Positions 28,147 through 37,448 of a stretch of DNA of 64,000 bases are shown here, piece by piece. Both the position numbers and the translations under genes were made by a program. Below the pieces are notes generated by a model, which saw only the letters and a list, made by a program, of their open reading frames with translations, had not been told where the DNA came from and made no database searches. The stretch is taken from assembly GCF_023101665.1 (NCBI RefSeq), contig NZ_CP082161.1:6944001-7008000 (forward strand). Reading direction: 5' to 3'. The stretch is from Bradyrhizobium sp. 195 (GTDB taxonomy: Bacteria; Pseudomonadota; Alphaproteobacteria; Rhizobiales; Xanthobacteraceae). Every line of letters begins with the position of its first letter. Positions within the stretch are counted from its first letter, which is position 1.

Positions 28147-31100
28147 TCACCACGTATCGATACACGGCCGCTTCTTTCCCGTTCTGGCGGGCGGCTTCGG
28201 CGCCGACCGCAAGCCGGCCATGATCCAGCGCCGCGTCTCGGCGGGGTCGATGACGTTGTCGATCTCGAACACCGAGGCGATCGAGACCGCCTTGCCGTTG
28301 GCATAGAGCTCGGCGACCTTGTTGCGGTAATAGGTCTCGCGCTCCTCGGGGTCGGCGATCGCCTCCATCTCCTTGCGGAAGCCGAGGCGGACATAGCCCT
28401 CCAGGCCCATGCCGCCGAACTCGCCGGTCGGCCAGGCCGCGGTGAAGAAGGAGGCATGGAAGCCGCCGCCGATCATCGACTGCGCACCTAACCCATAGCC
28501 CTTGCGCAGCACGATGCCGAACAGCGGCACGGTGAGGCTCGCACCTGTCACGAACATCCGCGAGACGTGGCGCACGATCGCGGTCTTCTCGGCTTCGGGG
28601 CCGACCATGAAGCCGGGCGTGTCGCAGAGCGAGATGATCGGAAGATCGAAGGCATCGCAGAGCTGCAGGAAGCGCGCGGCCTTGTCGCCGGCATCGGCAT
28701 CAATGGCGCCGCCGAGATGGCGCGGGTTGTTGGCGATCAGGCCGAACGGCTTGCCCTCGATGCGGATCAGTGCGGTGATCATGCCGACGCCGTAGTCGCG
28801 GCGCAGCTCCAGCACGGAATCCTCGTCGGCGACGAGATCGATCACGCTGCGAATGTCGTAGACGCGCAGGCGGTTCTCCGGAATGGCGCGGCGGAGCAGG
28901 CGCTGGTCGGCGGCCTGCCACTCCGTCACCGCGCCCTGGAAGTAGGAGAGGTATTTCTGCGCGACGCGGGTTGCCTCCTCCTCGTCCTCGACGAGGATGT
29001 CGATGACGCCGTTCGGCGACTGGAACGCAACAGGGCCGACCTCGGCCGGATGATAGACGCCGAGGCCGCCGCCCTCGATCATGGCGGGACCGCCCATGCC
29101 GATCGAGGCGTTCTTGGTCGCGATGATGACGTCGCAGCAGCCGAGCATCGCGGCGTTGCCGGCAAAGCAATAACCGGAAACGACGCCCACGACCGGGACG
29201 AGGCCGGAGAGCCTTGCGAACTGCACGAAGGACGGGCCGTCGAGCCCGGTCATGCCGAGTCGGTCGGTATCGCCGGGCCGGCCGCCGCCGCCTTCGGCGT
29301 AAAACACCAGCGGCACGCGCCAGTCTTCCGCAAGCGTCAGCATGCGGTCGATCTTCTTGTGGTTCATGTGGCCCTGCGTGCCCGCGAGCACGGTGTAGTC
29401 GTAGGCCACGACGATGCAGCGCGCCCCTTCGGGTCCGAACTTCTCGCCGTTCACCGTGGCAACGCCCATGACGAGGCCGTCCGCGGGCGTGTTCCTGATG
29501 AGATCGTCGAGCTTGCGCCGGCGCCGCTGTGCCGCGATCGCAAGGCTGCCGTACTCCATGAAAGAGCCGTCGTCGACGAGCTGGGCAACGTTCTCGCGCG
29601 CGGTGCGCTGGTTGGTGTTGCGGCGGCGCTCGACCGATGACGGGCGGTTCGCATCCAGCGTGTTGGCCTGACGCGCGATCAGCTCGGCGAGATCGGGACG
29701 GATGTGATCGAGATCGATATCGGCTTCCGCGGCCGTGCTATCGGCCGCAACGTCGAGCGGCTCGAGATACATGATGGCCTCGCCATGCAGCAGCGTGGCG
29801 CCGTCGCCGGCGGCGAGCTTCATGACCCGGCCGCCCTGCTCGGCCATCACGAGATGCTCCATCTTCATGGACTCGATCACGGCAAGCTGCTGGCCGGGGC
29901 GCACGATCTCGCCTTCCTTCACCTGGATGGTGACGATGGTTCCCTGCAAGGGCGCCGCGACCATCACCGTGCCTTCCGGCACGATTTGCGCAGTTTGCGC
30001 CTCCGCGCTGTGGCCGCCGCCTCGCTCGGTCGCGGCGAAGTAGAGCGGCCTGGCCGCGCCGTCGGCCGCGTCCACGAGCTTGGCGATATTGCGATCGATG
30101 AAATCGGTCGCAATGCGGTTGGTCCTGAAATCGGGGTGTGCGAGCACGGCCTGAAGAAAGGCGATGTTGGTGACGACGCCGTCGATCCGGAACTCCCGCA
30201 AGGCGCGCGAGGCCTTGGCGACGACGTCATGCCAGGCTTCGCCCGGCGTATGCACGATGACCTTCGCCAGCAGCGAATCGAAGGCCGCGCTGGTCTTGTA
30301 GCCGGCGTAACCAAAACTATCGACGCGGACACCGGGCCCCGATGGCGGCTCGAACAATGCGAGCACGCCGCCGGTCGGATGCGTCGCGCCCGTCTCGTCC
30401 AGCGTTTCCATGTTGACGCGAAGCTGCATGGCATGGCCGCGCGGCTTCGGGATCGAGCCTTGCGCAAGGTCGAGCGAGGCCAGCGTGCTGCCCGCAGCAA
30501 CCGCGAGCTGGGCGCGGACGAGGTCGAGCCCGAGCACCTCTTCGGTGACGGTATGTTCGACCTGAAGCCGCGGATTGGCCTCGATGAAAGCAAAGCTGTC
30601 CTCGGCGGTGCCGTCGACCAGGAACTCGAAGGTGCCGAGATTGTCGTATGCCGCTGCCGTCGCGAGCTGCCTCGCCGCCTCGATGATGCGGCCGCGCAAG
30701 GGATCGCTCAGCGAGGGGCTCGGCGCCACCTCGATCAGCTTCTGGTGGCGGCGCTGGATGGTGCATTCGCGCTCCCAGAGATGAGAGATCGCGCCGTGAT
30801 GGTCGCCGATGATCTGCACCTCGATATGGCGCGCCTGCCGGATCAGCCGCTCGGCATAGACGCCGTCGAAGCCGAACGCGGCCTTGGCCTCCGACTGGCA
30901 GCGCGCATAGGCTTCCGCGAGATCGGACGCGTTCTCCACCACGCGCATGCCGCGGCCGCCACCGCCGGCCATCGCCTTGATCACGATCGCCGCATTGCCA
31001 CCGAGCGACGTGAAGAACGCCGAGATCTCGTCGAGCGAGGACGGCCCGCTGGTCCCGGCAATGATCGGCACGCCGCAGCGTTTTGCCAGTTGCCGTGCCG

Positions 31101-31452
31101 CAACCTTGTCGCCGAACAGCTCGAGCGCCGCAGCCTTCGGCCCGACGAAAACGATGCCCGCATCGCCGCAGGCCCTGGCAAACGCCGCGTTCTCGCTGAG
31201 AAAACCGTAACCTGGATGCACGGCATCGCAGCCGACGCTCTTCGCCGCTTTCACCACCGCATCGATGTCGAGATAGGCCCGGGCGCCGCGGCCGGGAATT
31301 TCGACCGCTTCGTCGGCAACACGCACGTGCAGCGACAGCGCATCGTCGGCCGGATGGATCGCAACGGTCGCGATGCCGGCATCGGCCGCCGCACGCGCGA
31401 TGCGAATGGCGATCTCGCCGCGATTGGCAATCAGGAGTTTCTTGAACGACAT
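28147..31452 (-). CDS. Single-chain biotin-dependent acyl-CoA carboxylase (BC-BCCP-CT fusion)
   Basis: An approximately 1101-residue protein with all parts of a carboxylase in one chain. The biotin carboxylase domain comes first (FKKLLIANRGEIAIRIARAA, ATP-grasp loop MAGGGGRGMR). The biotinyl domain follows with the lysine in VIESMKMEHL near residue 530. The carboxyltransferase domain occupies the last half (GTQGHMNHKKIDRM, GYCFAGNAAMLG, LCDTPGFMVGPEAEKTAIVR). Such fusions are known as long-chain acyl-CoA carboxylases in mycobacteria and Rhodopseudomonas. It carboxylates an acyl-CoA with ATP and bicarbonate. A CoA ligase gene just upstream probably makes its substrate. The ATG at MSFKKL was chosen over a GTG four codons earlier. 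Confidence 0.93.
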   Translation of the reverse strand: MSFKKLLIANRGEIAIRIARAAADAGIATVAIHPADDALSLHVRVADEAVEIPGRGARAYLDIDAVVKAAKSVGCDAVHPGYGFLSENAAFARACGDAGIVFVGPKAAALELFGDKVAARQLAKRCGVPIIAGTSGPSSLDEISAFFTSLGGNAAIVIKAMAGGGGRGMRVVENASDLAEAYARCQSEAKAAFGFDGVYAERLIRQARHIEVQIIGDHHGAISHLWERECTIQRRHQKLIEVAPSPSLSDPLRGRIIEAARQLATAAAYDNLGTFEFLVDGTAEDSFAFIEANPRLQVEHTVTEEVLGLDLVRAQLAVAAGSTLASLDLAQGSIPKPRGHAMQLRVNMETLDETGATHPTGGVLALFEPPSGPGVRVDSFGYAGYKTSAAFDSLLAKVIVHTPGEAWHDVVAKASRALREFRIDGVVTNIAFLQAVLAHPDFRTNRIATDFIDRNIAKLVDAADGAARPLYFAATERGGGHSAEAQTAQIVPEGTVMVAAPLQGTIVTIQVKEGEIVRPGQQLAVIESMKMEHLVMAEQGGRVMKLAAGDGATLLHGEAIMYLEPLDVAADSTAAEADIDLDHIRPDLAELIARQANTLDANRPSSVERRRNTNQRTARENVAQLVDDGSFMEYGSLAIAAQRRRRKLDDLIRNTPADGLVMGVATVNGEKFGPEGARCIVVAYDYTVLAGTQGHMNHKKIDRMLTLAEDWRVPLVFYAEGGGGRPGDTDRLGMTGLDGPSFVQFARLSGLVPVVGVVSGYCFAGNAAMLGCCDVIIATKNASIGMGGPAMIEGGGLGVYHPAEVGPVAFQSPNGVIDILVEDEEEATRVAQKYLSYFQGAVTEWQAADQRLLRRAIPENRLRVYDIRSVIDLVADEDSVLELRRDYGVGMITALIRIEGKPFGLIANNPRHLGGAIDADAGDKAARFLQLCDAFDLPIISLCDTPGFMVGPEAEKTAIVRHVSRMFVTGASLTVPLFGIVLRKGYGLGAQSMIGGGFHASFFTAAWPTGEFGGMGLEGYVRLGFRKEMEAIADPEERETYYRNKVAELYANGKAVSIASVFEIDNVIDPAETRRWIMAGLRSAPKPPARTGKKRPCIDTW

Positions 31453-31464
31453 CGTATCTCTCAC

Positions 31465-33186
31465 TCAGACGGCAGCAGGACGATTGGGATCGAGGTCCTG
31501 CTTCTTTACCTTGCCTGTTGCCGTCAGCGGCAGGGCTTCAATGATGCGTATCTCCGGGACCTTGTAGACGGCCATGCGCTCGGCGCACCATGCGCGCAGG
31601 TCTTCCGCAGAGATGGTGCCGACCGCCTCCGGCTTGAGCTGGATGTAAGCCACCGGCACCTGGCCCTTGTCAGGGTCGTCGCGCCCGACCACGCCCGAGC
31701 CTAGCACCTTCGGATGCTGCCCCAGCAGCGCCTCGATCTCCGGCGGAAACACGCTCATGCCCTTGACCTTCAGCATCTCCTTGCGGCGGCCGAGGAAGTG
31801 CAGGAAGCCGTCCTTGTCGATGTTGCCGATGTCGCCGGTGCGCAGCCAGCCGTCGACGAGCGACTCGGCGGTCGCCTCCGGCTTGTTCCAATAGCTCTTG
31901 AGCAGCGACGGCGTGCGCACGCGGATCTCGCCTTCCGCACCGAGCGGCAACAGCGCGCCGGTTTCGAAATCGGTGATCTTGAACTCGGCGCCGGGGACCG
32001 GCAGGCCGACGAAGATCGGCTGATTGTTGAGGTCCAAATCGTCGTGCTGGAAACCCGCCGTGAAGGTGTTGGAAGTGTGGGTCTCCGTCATGCCCCAGGC
32101 CGCTTCCATCAGCACCGTCCCGGTGAGATCCTTCCAGCGCTTTCGGTAGTCGGCATTGAGCTTCTTGACGAAGGAGACGACGCGCACCTGGCTCAGCGAG
32201 GACAGATCGAACTCGCTCCAGCGCGGATGGTCCATCAATTCGACCGCGCCGTCGACCGGCATCGCGGTGATCGTGACCTTGTATTTGTCGATCGCCGCCA
32301 TCGCACCGACGGCGTCCCAGCGCGCGAGCAGCACCAGCGTGGCGCCGGAGAACAGCGGGAAGATCAGGCCGAAATTCTCGCCTGCAATCCAGAACTCCGG
32401 AAAGAACGACAGGAACACGCTGCTCTCGTCCGACAGCACCGAGATGCCGTAATTGGCCGCTGCCGTGTAGACCATGTCGCGGTGGGTATGGACGCAGCCC
32501 TTTGGCATGCCGGTGGTGCCGCCGGTGTAGTTGAGTGCCGCGACATCATCGAGCCCGGGCGCCGGCAGCGGCGATGGTGCGGGCATCGCGGCGAGTGCGG
32601 GCAACAGATCGGTCGCGCCCGCAACCGCGACGCGCGGCGCACGGATCGAGTCCGGCGCGGGGAACGTGGGCGTTGCCGGCACGACGTCGGCGAAGCTGGT
32701 GACGATGATCTCGCGCAGGCGCACCTCGCCCCTCACCTGGTCGACGACGGGGGTGAGTTGATCGAGCGCGACGATCACCTCGGCCTGGGTGTCGTTGAGC
32801 TCGTAGGCCAGCTCGAACGCGCGCGACAATGGGCTGACGGGGACGTGGACCGCGCCGAGCTTCAAAATGCCGAAGAACACGATGTGGAATTGCGGGCAGT
32901 TCGGCAGGAACACGGCGACGCGGTCGCCCTTGCCGACGCCCTTGGCCTGCAACAGCGCGGCAAAGCGGTCGCTCTGCCGGTCGAGATCCGCGTAGGTCGT
33001 GACGTGACCGTAGAAGATCACCGCGGGTCGTTCCGGACTGCGCCTCGCCCACGCGCGCAGATATTCCGTCAAGGGAACTTCGCCGTGCAGATAGTTCGGC
33101 GAACGCGGCATGCTCTTCGGCCAAGCCTTGTCCCACAGGCCGTGCAGGGTGGCGAGATAATCGGTCTCGTTGAGGGGCGCGCTCAT
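31465..33186 (-). CDS. AMP-dependent acyl-CoA synthetase/ligase
   Basis: A 573-residue ANL-superfamily enzyme. The P-loop motif LNYTGGTTGMPKGCVHTHRD, the adenylate motif WGMTETHT, the hinge GWLRTGDIGNIDKDGFLHFLG and the C-terminal catalytic Lys region LTATGKVKKQDL are all intact. It activates a carboxylic acid to its CoA thioester through an acyl-adenylate. GGGAGG lies six bases before the chosen ATG. Its stop lies 12 bases before the carboxylase start, so ligase and carboxylase form one operon. No substrate is indicated. Confidence 0.92.
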   Translation of the reverse strand: MSAPLNETDYLATLHGLWDKAWPKSMPRSPNYLHGEVPLTEYLRAWARRSPERPAVIFYGHVTTYADLDRQSDRFAALLQAKGVGKGDRVAVFLPNCPQFHIVFFGILKLGAVHVPVSPLSRAFELAYELNDTQAEVIVALDQLTPVVDQVRGEVRLREIIVTSFADVVPATPTFPAPDSIRAPRVAVAGATDLLPALAAMPAPSPLPAPGLDDVAALNYTGGTTGMPKGCVHTHRDMVYTAAANYGISVLSDESSVFLSFFPEFWIAGENFGLIFPLFSGATLVLLARWDAVGAMAAIDKYKVTITAMPVDGAVELMDHPRWSEFDLSSLSQVRVVSFVKKLNADYRKRWKDLTGTVLMEAAWGMTETHTSNTFTAGFQHDDLDLNNQPIFVGLPVPGAEFKITDFETGALLPLGAEGEIRVRTPSLLKSYWNKPEATAESLVDGWLRTGDIGNIDKDGFLHFLGRRKEMLKVKGMSVFPPEIEALLGQHPKVLGSGVVGRDDPDKGQVPVAYIQLKPEAVGTISAEDLRAWCAERMAVYKVPEIRIIEALPLTATGKVKKQDLDPNRPAAV

Positions 33187-33348
33187 GACGTCCTCCCGTG
33201 TTGCTTTTCTTGTCATGAGGCACGCACGTGCCGTCGATCGACATCGCTACACGTCGAGCACGCCAGAGGTCATGTCAAGAAAAACAGCGTCCGCGTCACG
33301 ACCGATGCCGCGACGCGGAAAAAGCAGTCGTCTCGCAGCGCTTTTCAG

Positions 33349-35043
33349 TTACGCAGCCCGCACGCCCGCGACGAAGGTGCTGACTTCGTTTTCGAGCGAT
33401 TGCAGCTTCTGCGTCAGCCGGCCGCTCGACTGCAGCACGAGGCCGGCGGCCTGGCCGGTCTCCGCGGTCGCATCGGTCACGCCGGAGATGTTTTGCGAGA
33501 CCTGGTCCGTGCCGGAGGCCGCCTCCTGCACGCTGTGGGCGATCGCCTGCGTGGCGGCGCCTTGCTCCTCGACGGCGGCGGCGATCGAGGAGGAGATCTC
33601 GTTGACCTCCATGATGGTGGCACGGATGCTCTCGATGTTGCCGACGACCTGATTGGTCTCGGCCTGGATCGCGGTGATCTGCGCGCCGATCTCGTCGGTC
33701 GCCTTTGCGGTCTGGCTCGCCAGCGACTTCACTTCGCTCGCGACCACGGCAAAACCCTTGCCGGCTTCGCCGGCCCGCGCCGCCTCGATGGTGGCGTTGA
33801 GCGCGAGCAGATTGGTCTGCGAGGCGATCTGGTTGATGAGGTCGATGACCTCGCCGATCTTGTGGGCGGCCGCAGCCAGCCCCTGCACGGTGTCGTTGGT
33901 GCGCTGACCGTCGGCGGCGGCCTTGTCGGCCACGGTCGCGGCCTGCGCGACGCGCTGGCTTATCTCCGATATCGAGGACGACAATTCGCTGGCGGCGGAG
34001 GCCACCGTCTGCACGTTGTCCGAAGCCTGCTGGCAGGCGGATGCGACGAAGCTGGCGCGGTCGCTCGCCCGGTTCGCGGTCTCCGACATGCCTTGCGCGG
34101 CCTGCTGCATCGCGCGCGCCTCGTTGAAGACGTCGCGAACGACGGCCTGGACACTCGCCTCGAACTTGCCGGCGAGATCGGCCATGGCCTTGCGCTTCTC
34201 CTCGTCGGCCCGCTGCTTCAGTTCCTGCTGCTCGGTATGCATCCTGCCGACCGCCGACGCGTTGTCCTTGAACACGGCCAGCGCCTTGGCGAGCCCGCCG
34301 ACCTCGTTGCTGCGGTCGGTGTAGGGCACCTCGAAGGCACTGTCGCCGGCGGCAAGTCGCTCGGTCAGCGCGGTGATTTTTGCAAGCGGCCGGGTCACGC
34401 TGCGACCGATCATGAAGGAGGCGCCGAGGACCAGGACCAGCACGGCCAGGCAGACGTAGCCGAACGTCGTCGCGGCCTGGCGGAAGACGGCGTCGACGTC
34501 GTCGAGATAGATGCCGGTGCCGATGATCCAGCCCCAGGGCGCAAAGCCCTTCACATAGGAGATCTTCCCGACCGGCTGGTCGAAGCCGGGCTTCGGCCAG
34601 AGGTAGCCGTAGAAGCCCGCACCCTGCTTCTTGACGACGTCAACGAAGCCCACGAACAGCGCGTTGCCGGCGGGGTCCTTCATGCCGGAGAGATCCTTGC
34701 CGTCGAGCTCGGGCTTGATCGGGTGCATGACCATCTTGGGGGTCATGTCGTTGATCCAGAAATACTCGACCTTGTCGTAGCGCAGGCTCTTGATTTCAGC
34801 CATTGCGGCGGCCTGGGCCTGCTCGCGCGGGAGTTTCCCCTCGCTCTCGAGCTTCTGATAGTGCGCGAGGATGCCGTAACCGACATCGACCATGTGCTGC
34901 GTCTTGGCCTGGCGATCGGCCACCATCTGCGCGCGCAGGGTCGACAGCGCGATCGGCGCCAGCGCGATCATGCCGAGGAGGCTGATGCCGACAATCAGAA
35001 CCAGCTTGAAACTGATGCGGGAGAAAATCATCGGGGCTCGCAA
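33349..35043 (-). CDS. Methyl-accepting chemotaxis protein with a single Cache domain
   Basis: A 564-residue chemoreceptor. The first membrane helix ([19 protein letters not shown]) leads to a periplasmic Cache_2-type domain ([48 protein letters not shown]) that binds small organic acids in characterised relatives. The second membrane helix is near residues 190-210, followed by HAMP and the coiled-coil signalling domain with the hairpin tip [20 protein letters not shown], then [16 protein letters not shown]. There is no CheR-tethering pentapeptide at the C terminus. It is not next to other chemotaxis genes. Confidence 0.94.
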   Translation of the reverse strand: MRAPMIFSRISFKLVLIVGISLLGMIALAPIALSTLRAQMVADRQAKTQHMVDVGYGILAHYQKLESEGKLPREQAQAAAMAEIKSLRYDKVEYFWINDMTPKMVMHPIKPELDGKDLSGMKDPAGNALFVGFVDVVKKQGAGFYGYLWPKPGFDQPVGKISYVKGFAPWGWIIGTGIYLDDVDAVFRQAATTFGYVCLAVLVLVLGASFMIGRSVTRPLAKITALTERLAAGDSAFEVPYTDRSNEVGGLAKALAVFKDNASAVGRMHTEQQELKQRADEEKRKAMADLAGKFEASVQAVVRDVFNEARAMQQAAQGMSETANRASDRASFVASACQQASDNVQTVASAASELSSSISEISQRVAQAATVADKAAADGQRTNDTVQGLAAAAHKIGEVIDLINQIASQTNLLALNATIEAARAGEAGKGFAVVASEVKSLASQTAKATDEIGAQITAIQAETNQVVGNIESIRATIMEVNEISSSIAAAVEEQGAATQAIAHSVQEAASGTDQVSQNISGVTDATAETGQAAGLVLQSSGRLTQKLQSLENEVSTFVAGVRAA

Positions 35044-35316
35044 AATTGGCGGTACAGATATGCCAGATTATCCCGATCCTCTTAGCAAAGCCTTAAGCAT
35101 TCGGGTTCCGCAACGCGCCCGCCGAAGGCCTGCGGCCGCGCACCGCTTTCGTATTCCGACGACACGGCTGCGCCCTGCGAATGTAAAGCTCTTCAAATCT
35201 AGAACACCTCGATATCGCCCTTCCGCGCGTTGACTTGAAGAGGGCTCTGGCAGAACGATCGATGCAGACAATCAGCGCCAGCTGTGGCGTGAGCGCAGCC
35301 AAGGGCCAGAGGCTTC

Positions 35317-35817
35317 ATGCATTCATCGACATCATCGGGGTCTCTCGACCTTCCCGCACTCAGCGCGGCGGAACGGCTCTTCATTTGGGGTTTCAGGGCC
35401 AAGGCGCGCAGCAGCGGCGCCGTTCCGACCGCCGCCGACATCCAAGAGGTGTACGACCATTTTCGCGTGGGCGACGCCGTGCTCTCGCTGGAATCCATCA
35501 TCGAGATCTTCGCCTGCACGGCCCATACGGCCATCGAGGTGCACTGCCCGACTTGTCCGCGCATGTCGGACAGCGAGCACGGAATCTTGCACGCCATTGC
35601 CGCGGCACAGCAGGATCGCGTCGACGTCGCGCGCGAACAATTCGAGAGCTGGCTGCCGCCGGTCGGCGCCGATTGGGCGCTCGCGCCCGTGCGGGGCCTG
35701 GCGACGATCTTCCGCATGGCAGGTCTCATCCTGCCCGACCGGCACGTGCGCACTTTGGACCACGACCGGACCATGGCGATGAAGAGCTGGCTGGTCGGAA
35801 GCCCGACATTGCATTGA
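35317..35817 (+). CDS. Hypothetical protein, 166 residues
   Basis: No family was recognised. The protein is helix-rich with a nitrogen-fixation-regulator-like look (SAAERLFIWGFRAKARSSGA) and a single CPTCPRMS motif near residue 86 that could bind metal or form a disulfide. There is no signal peptide. It is followed 12 bases later by an ATG that would begin the next reading frame. Codon use fits the chromosome, and two antisense frames over it look like shadows. Confidence 0.65.
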   Translation: MHSSTSSGSLDLPALSAAERLFIWGFRAKARSSGAVPTAADIQEVYDHFRVGDAVLSLESIIEIFACTAHTAIEVHCPTCPRMSDSEHGILHAIAAAQQDRVDVAREQFESWLPPVGADWALAPVRGLATIFRMAGLILPDRHVRTLDHDRTMAMKSWLVGSPTLH

Positions 35818-35904
35818 CGAGATCGTTCATGAACCCGGATAATTGCGCTTCTGCGGCGATGCCCGACGCCGGCCAGATGCGGCACTGTCCGCTGCAGGCC
35901 GCGC

Positions 35905-36300
35905 TTGCGGCGCCCCTGCGTCGACAGCTACGATGATTTCTGCCGCGTCGCGCTGTCGCTGTTCCGGTTTATCGGCGCGGCCTATACGACCGGCGCGTCC
36001 GATTGCTGGGAAGCGGCCTATCGCTATGCCGACGAGGCGCCGGGGATTTCCGACAGTCCGTTGCTGGTGGCACGGGCGGCCGCGCTCGTCAGAATCCTGC
36101 GCAGCGGCCGGCCATGCGAGCTGTGCTTCATGCCGCCATCCTGCCGCCGCCTGTCGAATGACGAGGCGGAATTGATGCGAGTGCTGGCGGTCGCGCGCCG
36201 CAAGCAGCCGGGCGAGATCGAATCCATCGTCTGCCAGCTCGTCGGCGCCGGCAAGGAAGCTGCGGCAACGCGGGCGGTCAACGCGCTCGCGCTGTGCTGA
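35905..36300 (+). CDS. Hypothetical protein with possible 5' frameshift, 131 residues
   Basis: No family was recognised. The frame contains ALSLFRFIGAAYTTGASDCW and a CELCFMPPSCRR cysteine cluster. The only start in frame is a TTG. An ATG at 35829 with the peptide MNPDNCASAAMPDAGQMRHC is in another frame and would run into this one after a one-base shift near 35900-35930. This gene is 12 bases downstream of the preceding gene if that ATG is used. The Cys-rich pairs in both hint at related metal-binding proteins. Confidence 0.5.
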   Translation: MRRPCVDSYDDFCRVALSLFRFIGAAYTTGASDCWEAAYRYADEAPGISDSPLLVARAAALVRILRSGRPCELCFMPPSCRRLSNDEAELMRVLAVARRKQPGEIESIVCQLVGAGKEAAATRAVNALALC

Positions 36301-36303
36301 CAC

Positions 36304-36903
36304 CTAGCCGCCCTTCTTGCCGAGCACGAGATCGATGGTGTGCGCGGCGATCTTTCGCAACTGCGGCTCGTCGCCAAAGGCACGTTCGAGCACGGCGAGG
36401 CCGCGCGTGACCGTAACGACGTGCAACGCCGCGGCCGCGGGATTGCCGTTGAATTCGCCCCGCTCCGCGCCTGCCGACAACGTCTCCTGAACCAGTGCGG
36501 TGATGCGCGCGATGAGGCTTGCAAAGGCCTCGCGCGCGTCGTCATCCAGCCCCTCGCCTTCGGCGGCGCCAAGCTCCATCAGCCCACGTGTCGTCGGACA
36601 GCCGCGCGGCGGCGAACCGGCGCGGAAATTGGTGATTGTGAGATCGAAGAACGCGGTGAGGCGCTTGCGCAAGGAGCCGGTCCCGAGTGCTTTCTGCAGC
36701 GCTGCGAGATAATCCCCCGCATAGCGTTCATAGGCCTGGAGAAACAGCGCCTCCTTGCTGCCGAAGGCGTTGTAGAGGCTGCCGCGCTGGACCCCGGCGT
36801 CGCGCGCGATGTCGGACAGCGACGTGCCGCGCACGCCGTTGCGCCAGAACTGGTCGAACGCGATGCGCAGCACCTCGTCGTGATCGAATTCGCGCGGCCT
36901 CAA
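36304..36903 (-). CDS. TetR family transcriptional repressor
   Basis: A 199-residue regulator with an N-terminal TetR helix-turn-helix (GTSLSDIARDAGVQRGSLYN, then AFGSKEALFLQAYERYAG) and a helical ligand-binding domain. The start chosen is TTG, because AGGAG lies seven bases upstream. A longer ATG start would place an operator-like palindrome inside the coding sequence. The divergent neighbour is a tautomerase gene, and the twin operator between them is the probable target, including autoregulation. The ligand is unknown. Confidence 0.9.
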   Translation of the reverse strand: MRPREFDHDEVLRIAFDQFWRNGVRGTSLSDIARDAGVQRGSLYNAFGSKEALFLQAYERYAGDYLAALQKALGTGSLRKRLTAFFDLTITNFRAGSPPRGCPTTRGLMELGAAEGEGLDDDAREAFASLIARITALVQETLSAGAERGEFNGNPAAAALHVVTVTRGLAVLERAFGDEPQLRKIAAHTIDLVLGKKGG

Positions 36904-36920
36904 AACTTTGCTCCTCGATA

Positions 36921-36967
36921 TTTGACACGCTGTCAAAAACATGCATTATCGACATTGTGTCAAAAAC
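36921..36967. promoter_or_regulatory. Twin TetR-type operator between divergent tetR and tautomerase genes
   Basis: TTTGACA-CGC-TGTCAAA is a perfect 17-bp dyad. A second, weaker dyad, GACA-TTG-TGTC, follows 27 bp away, and both are followed by AAAAAC. The two half-sites share GACANNNTGTCAAAAAC, so they are probably bound by one TetR protein. They lie about 20-65 bases upstream of the repressor start and about 90-135 bases before the tautomerase start. Confidence 0.7.
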
Positions 36968-37057
36968 CAGATGGGATTGATAGTCGTTCCGTCAATGGGG
37001 CGAGCCGACGCCGCAACACGCGCTGTCGGATCGAGCCCGCTTGCAAAGGACCAGTTC

Positions 37058-37435
37058 ATGCCTCTCATCCACATCGCGATGCGCGCCGGCAAGTCCGAAG
37101 CCTACCGGCAGGCGATTCTCGACGGCCTTTACGACGCCATGCGCGAGGCGCTCAATGTGCCCGATGACGACGCGTTCATGTCCATCACCGAGCATGAGCC
37201 GGCGAACTTCCGCTGCGGCACCGGTTACGGCGTCGCGCGCAGCGACGACGCGGTGATGATCCAGATTACCGTATTCGCCTCGCGCACCACCGAGCAGAAG
37301 AAGGCGCTGTATCGCCGGATCGCGGATCGTCTCGGCGAAAATCCGGGCATCCGGCCCGAGGACGTGTTCGTGAACGTGCTCGATGCGCCCAAGGAGAACT
37401 GGTCGGTCGGAAACGGCATCGCGCAGTTTGCGTGA
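37058..37435 (+). CDS. Tautomerase family protein
   Basis: A 125-residue protein of the 4-oxalocrotonate tautomerase superfamily. After removal of Met the N terminus is Pro (MPLIHIAMRAGK), the catalytic base of this family. A second half shows DVFVNVLDAPKENWSVGNG. The length is that of a double-unit or cis-CaaD-like tautomerase rather than the 60-residue 4-OT. AAAGGA lies seven bases before the ATG. It is divergent from the TetR gene and likely repressed by it. A substrate such as a dienol or dehalogenation intermediate is inferred from family only. Confidence 0.88.
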   Translation: MPLIHIAMRAGKSEAYRQAILDGLYDAMREALNVPDDDAFMSITEHEPANFRCGTGYGVARSDDAVMIQITVFASRTTEQKKALYRRIADRLGENPGIRPEDVFVNVLDAPKENWSVGNGIAQFA

Positions 37436-37448
37436 GGCGGCTGCAGCT

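Noticed and set aside
29704..31704. Open frame of 666 codons on the plus strand
   Set aside because: It is antisense to the biotin carboxylase part of the fused carboxylase and shows only low-complexity Arg/Gly/Asp-rich sequence.
31714..35085. Open frame of 1123 codons on the plus strand
   Set aside because: It is antisense to both the CoA ligase and the chemoreceptor genes, whose motifs are complete; the frame has no recognisable domain.
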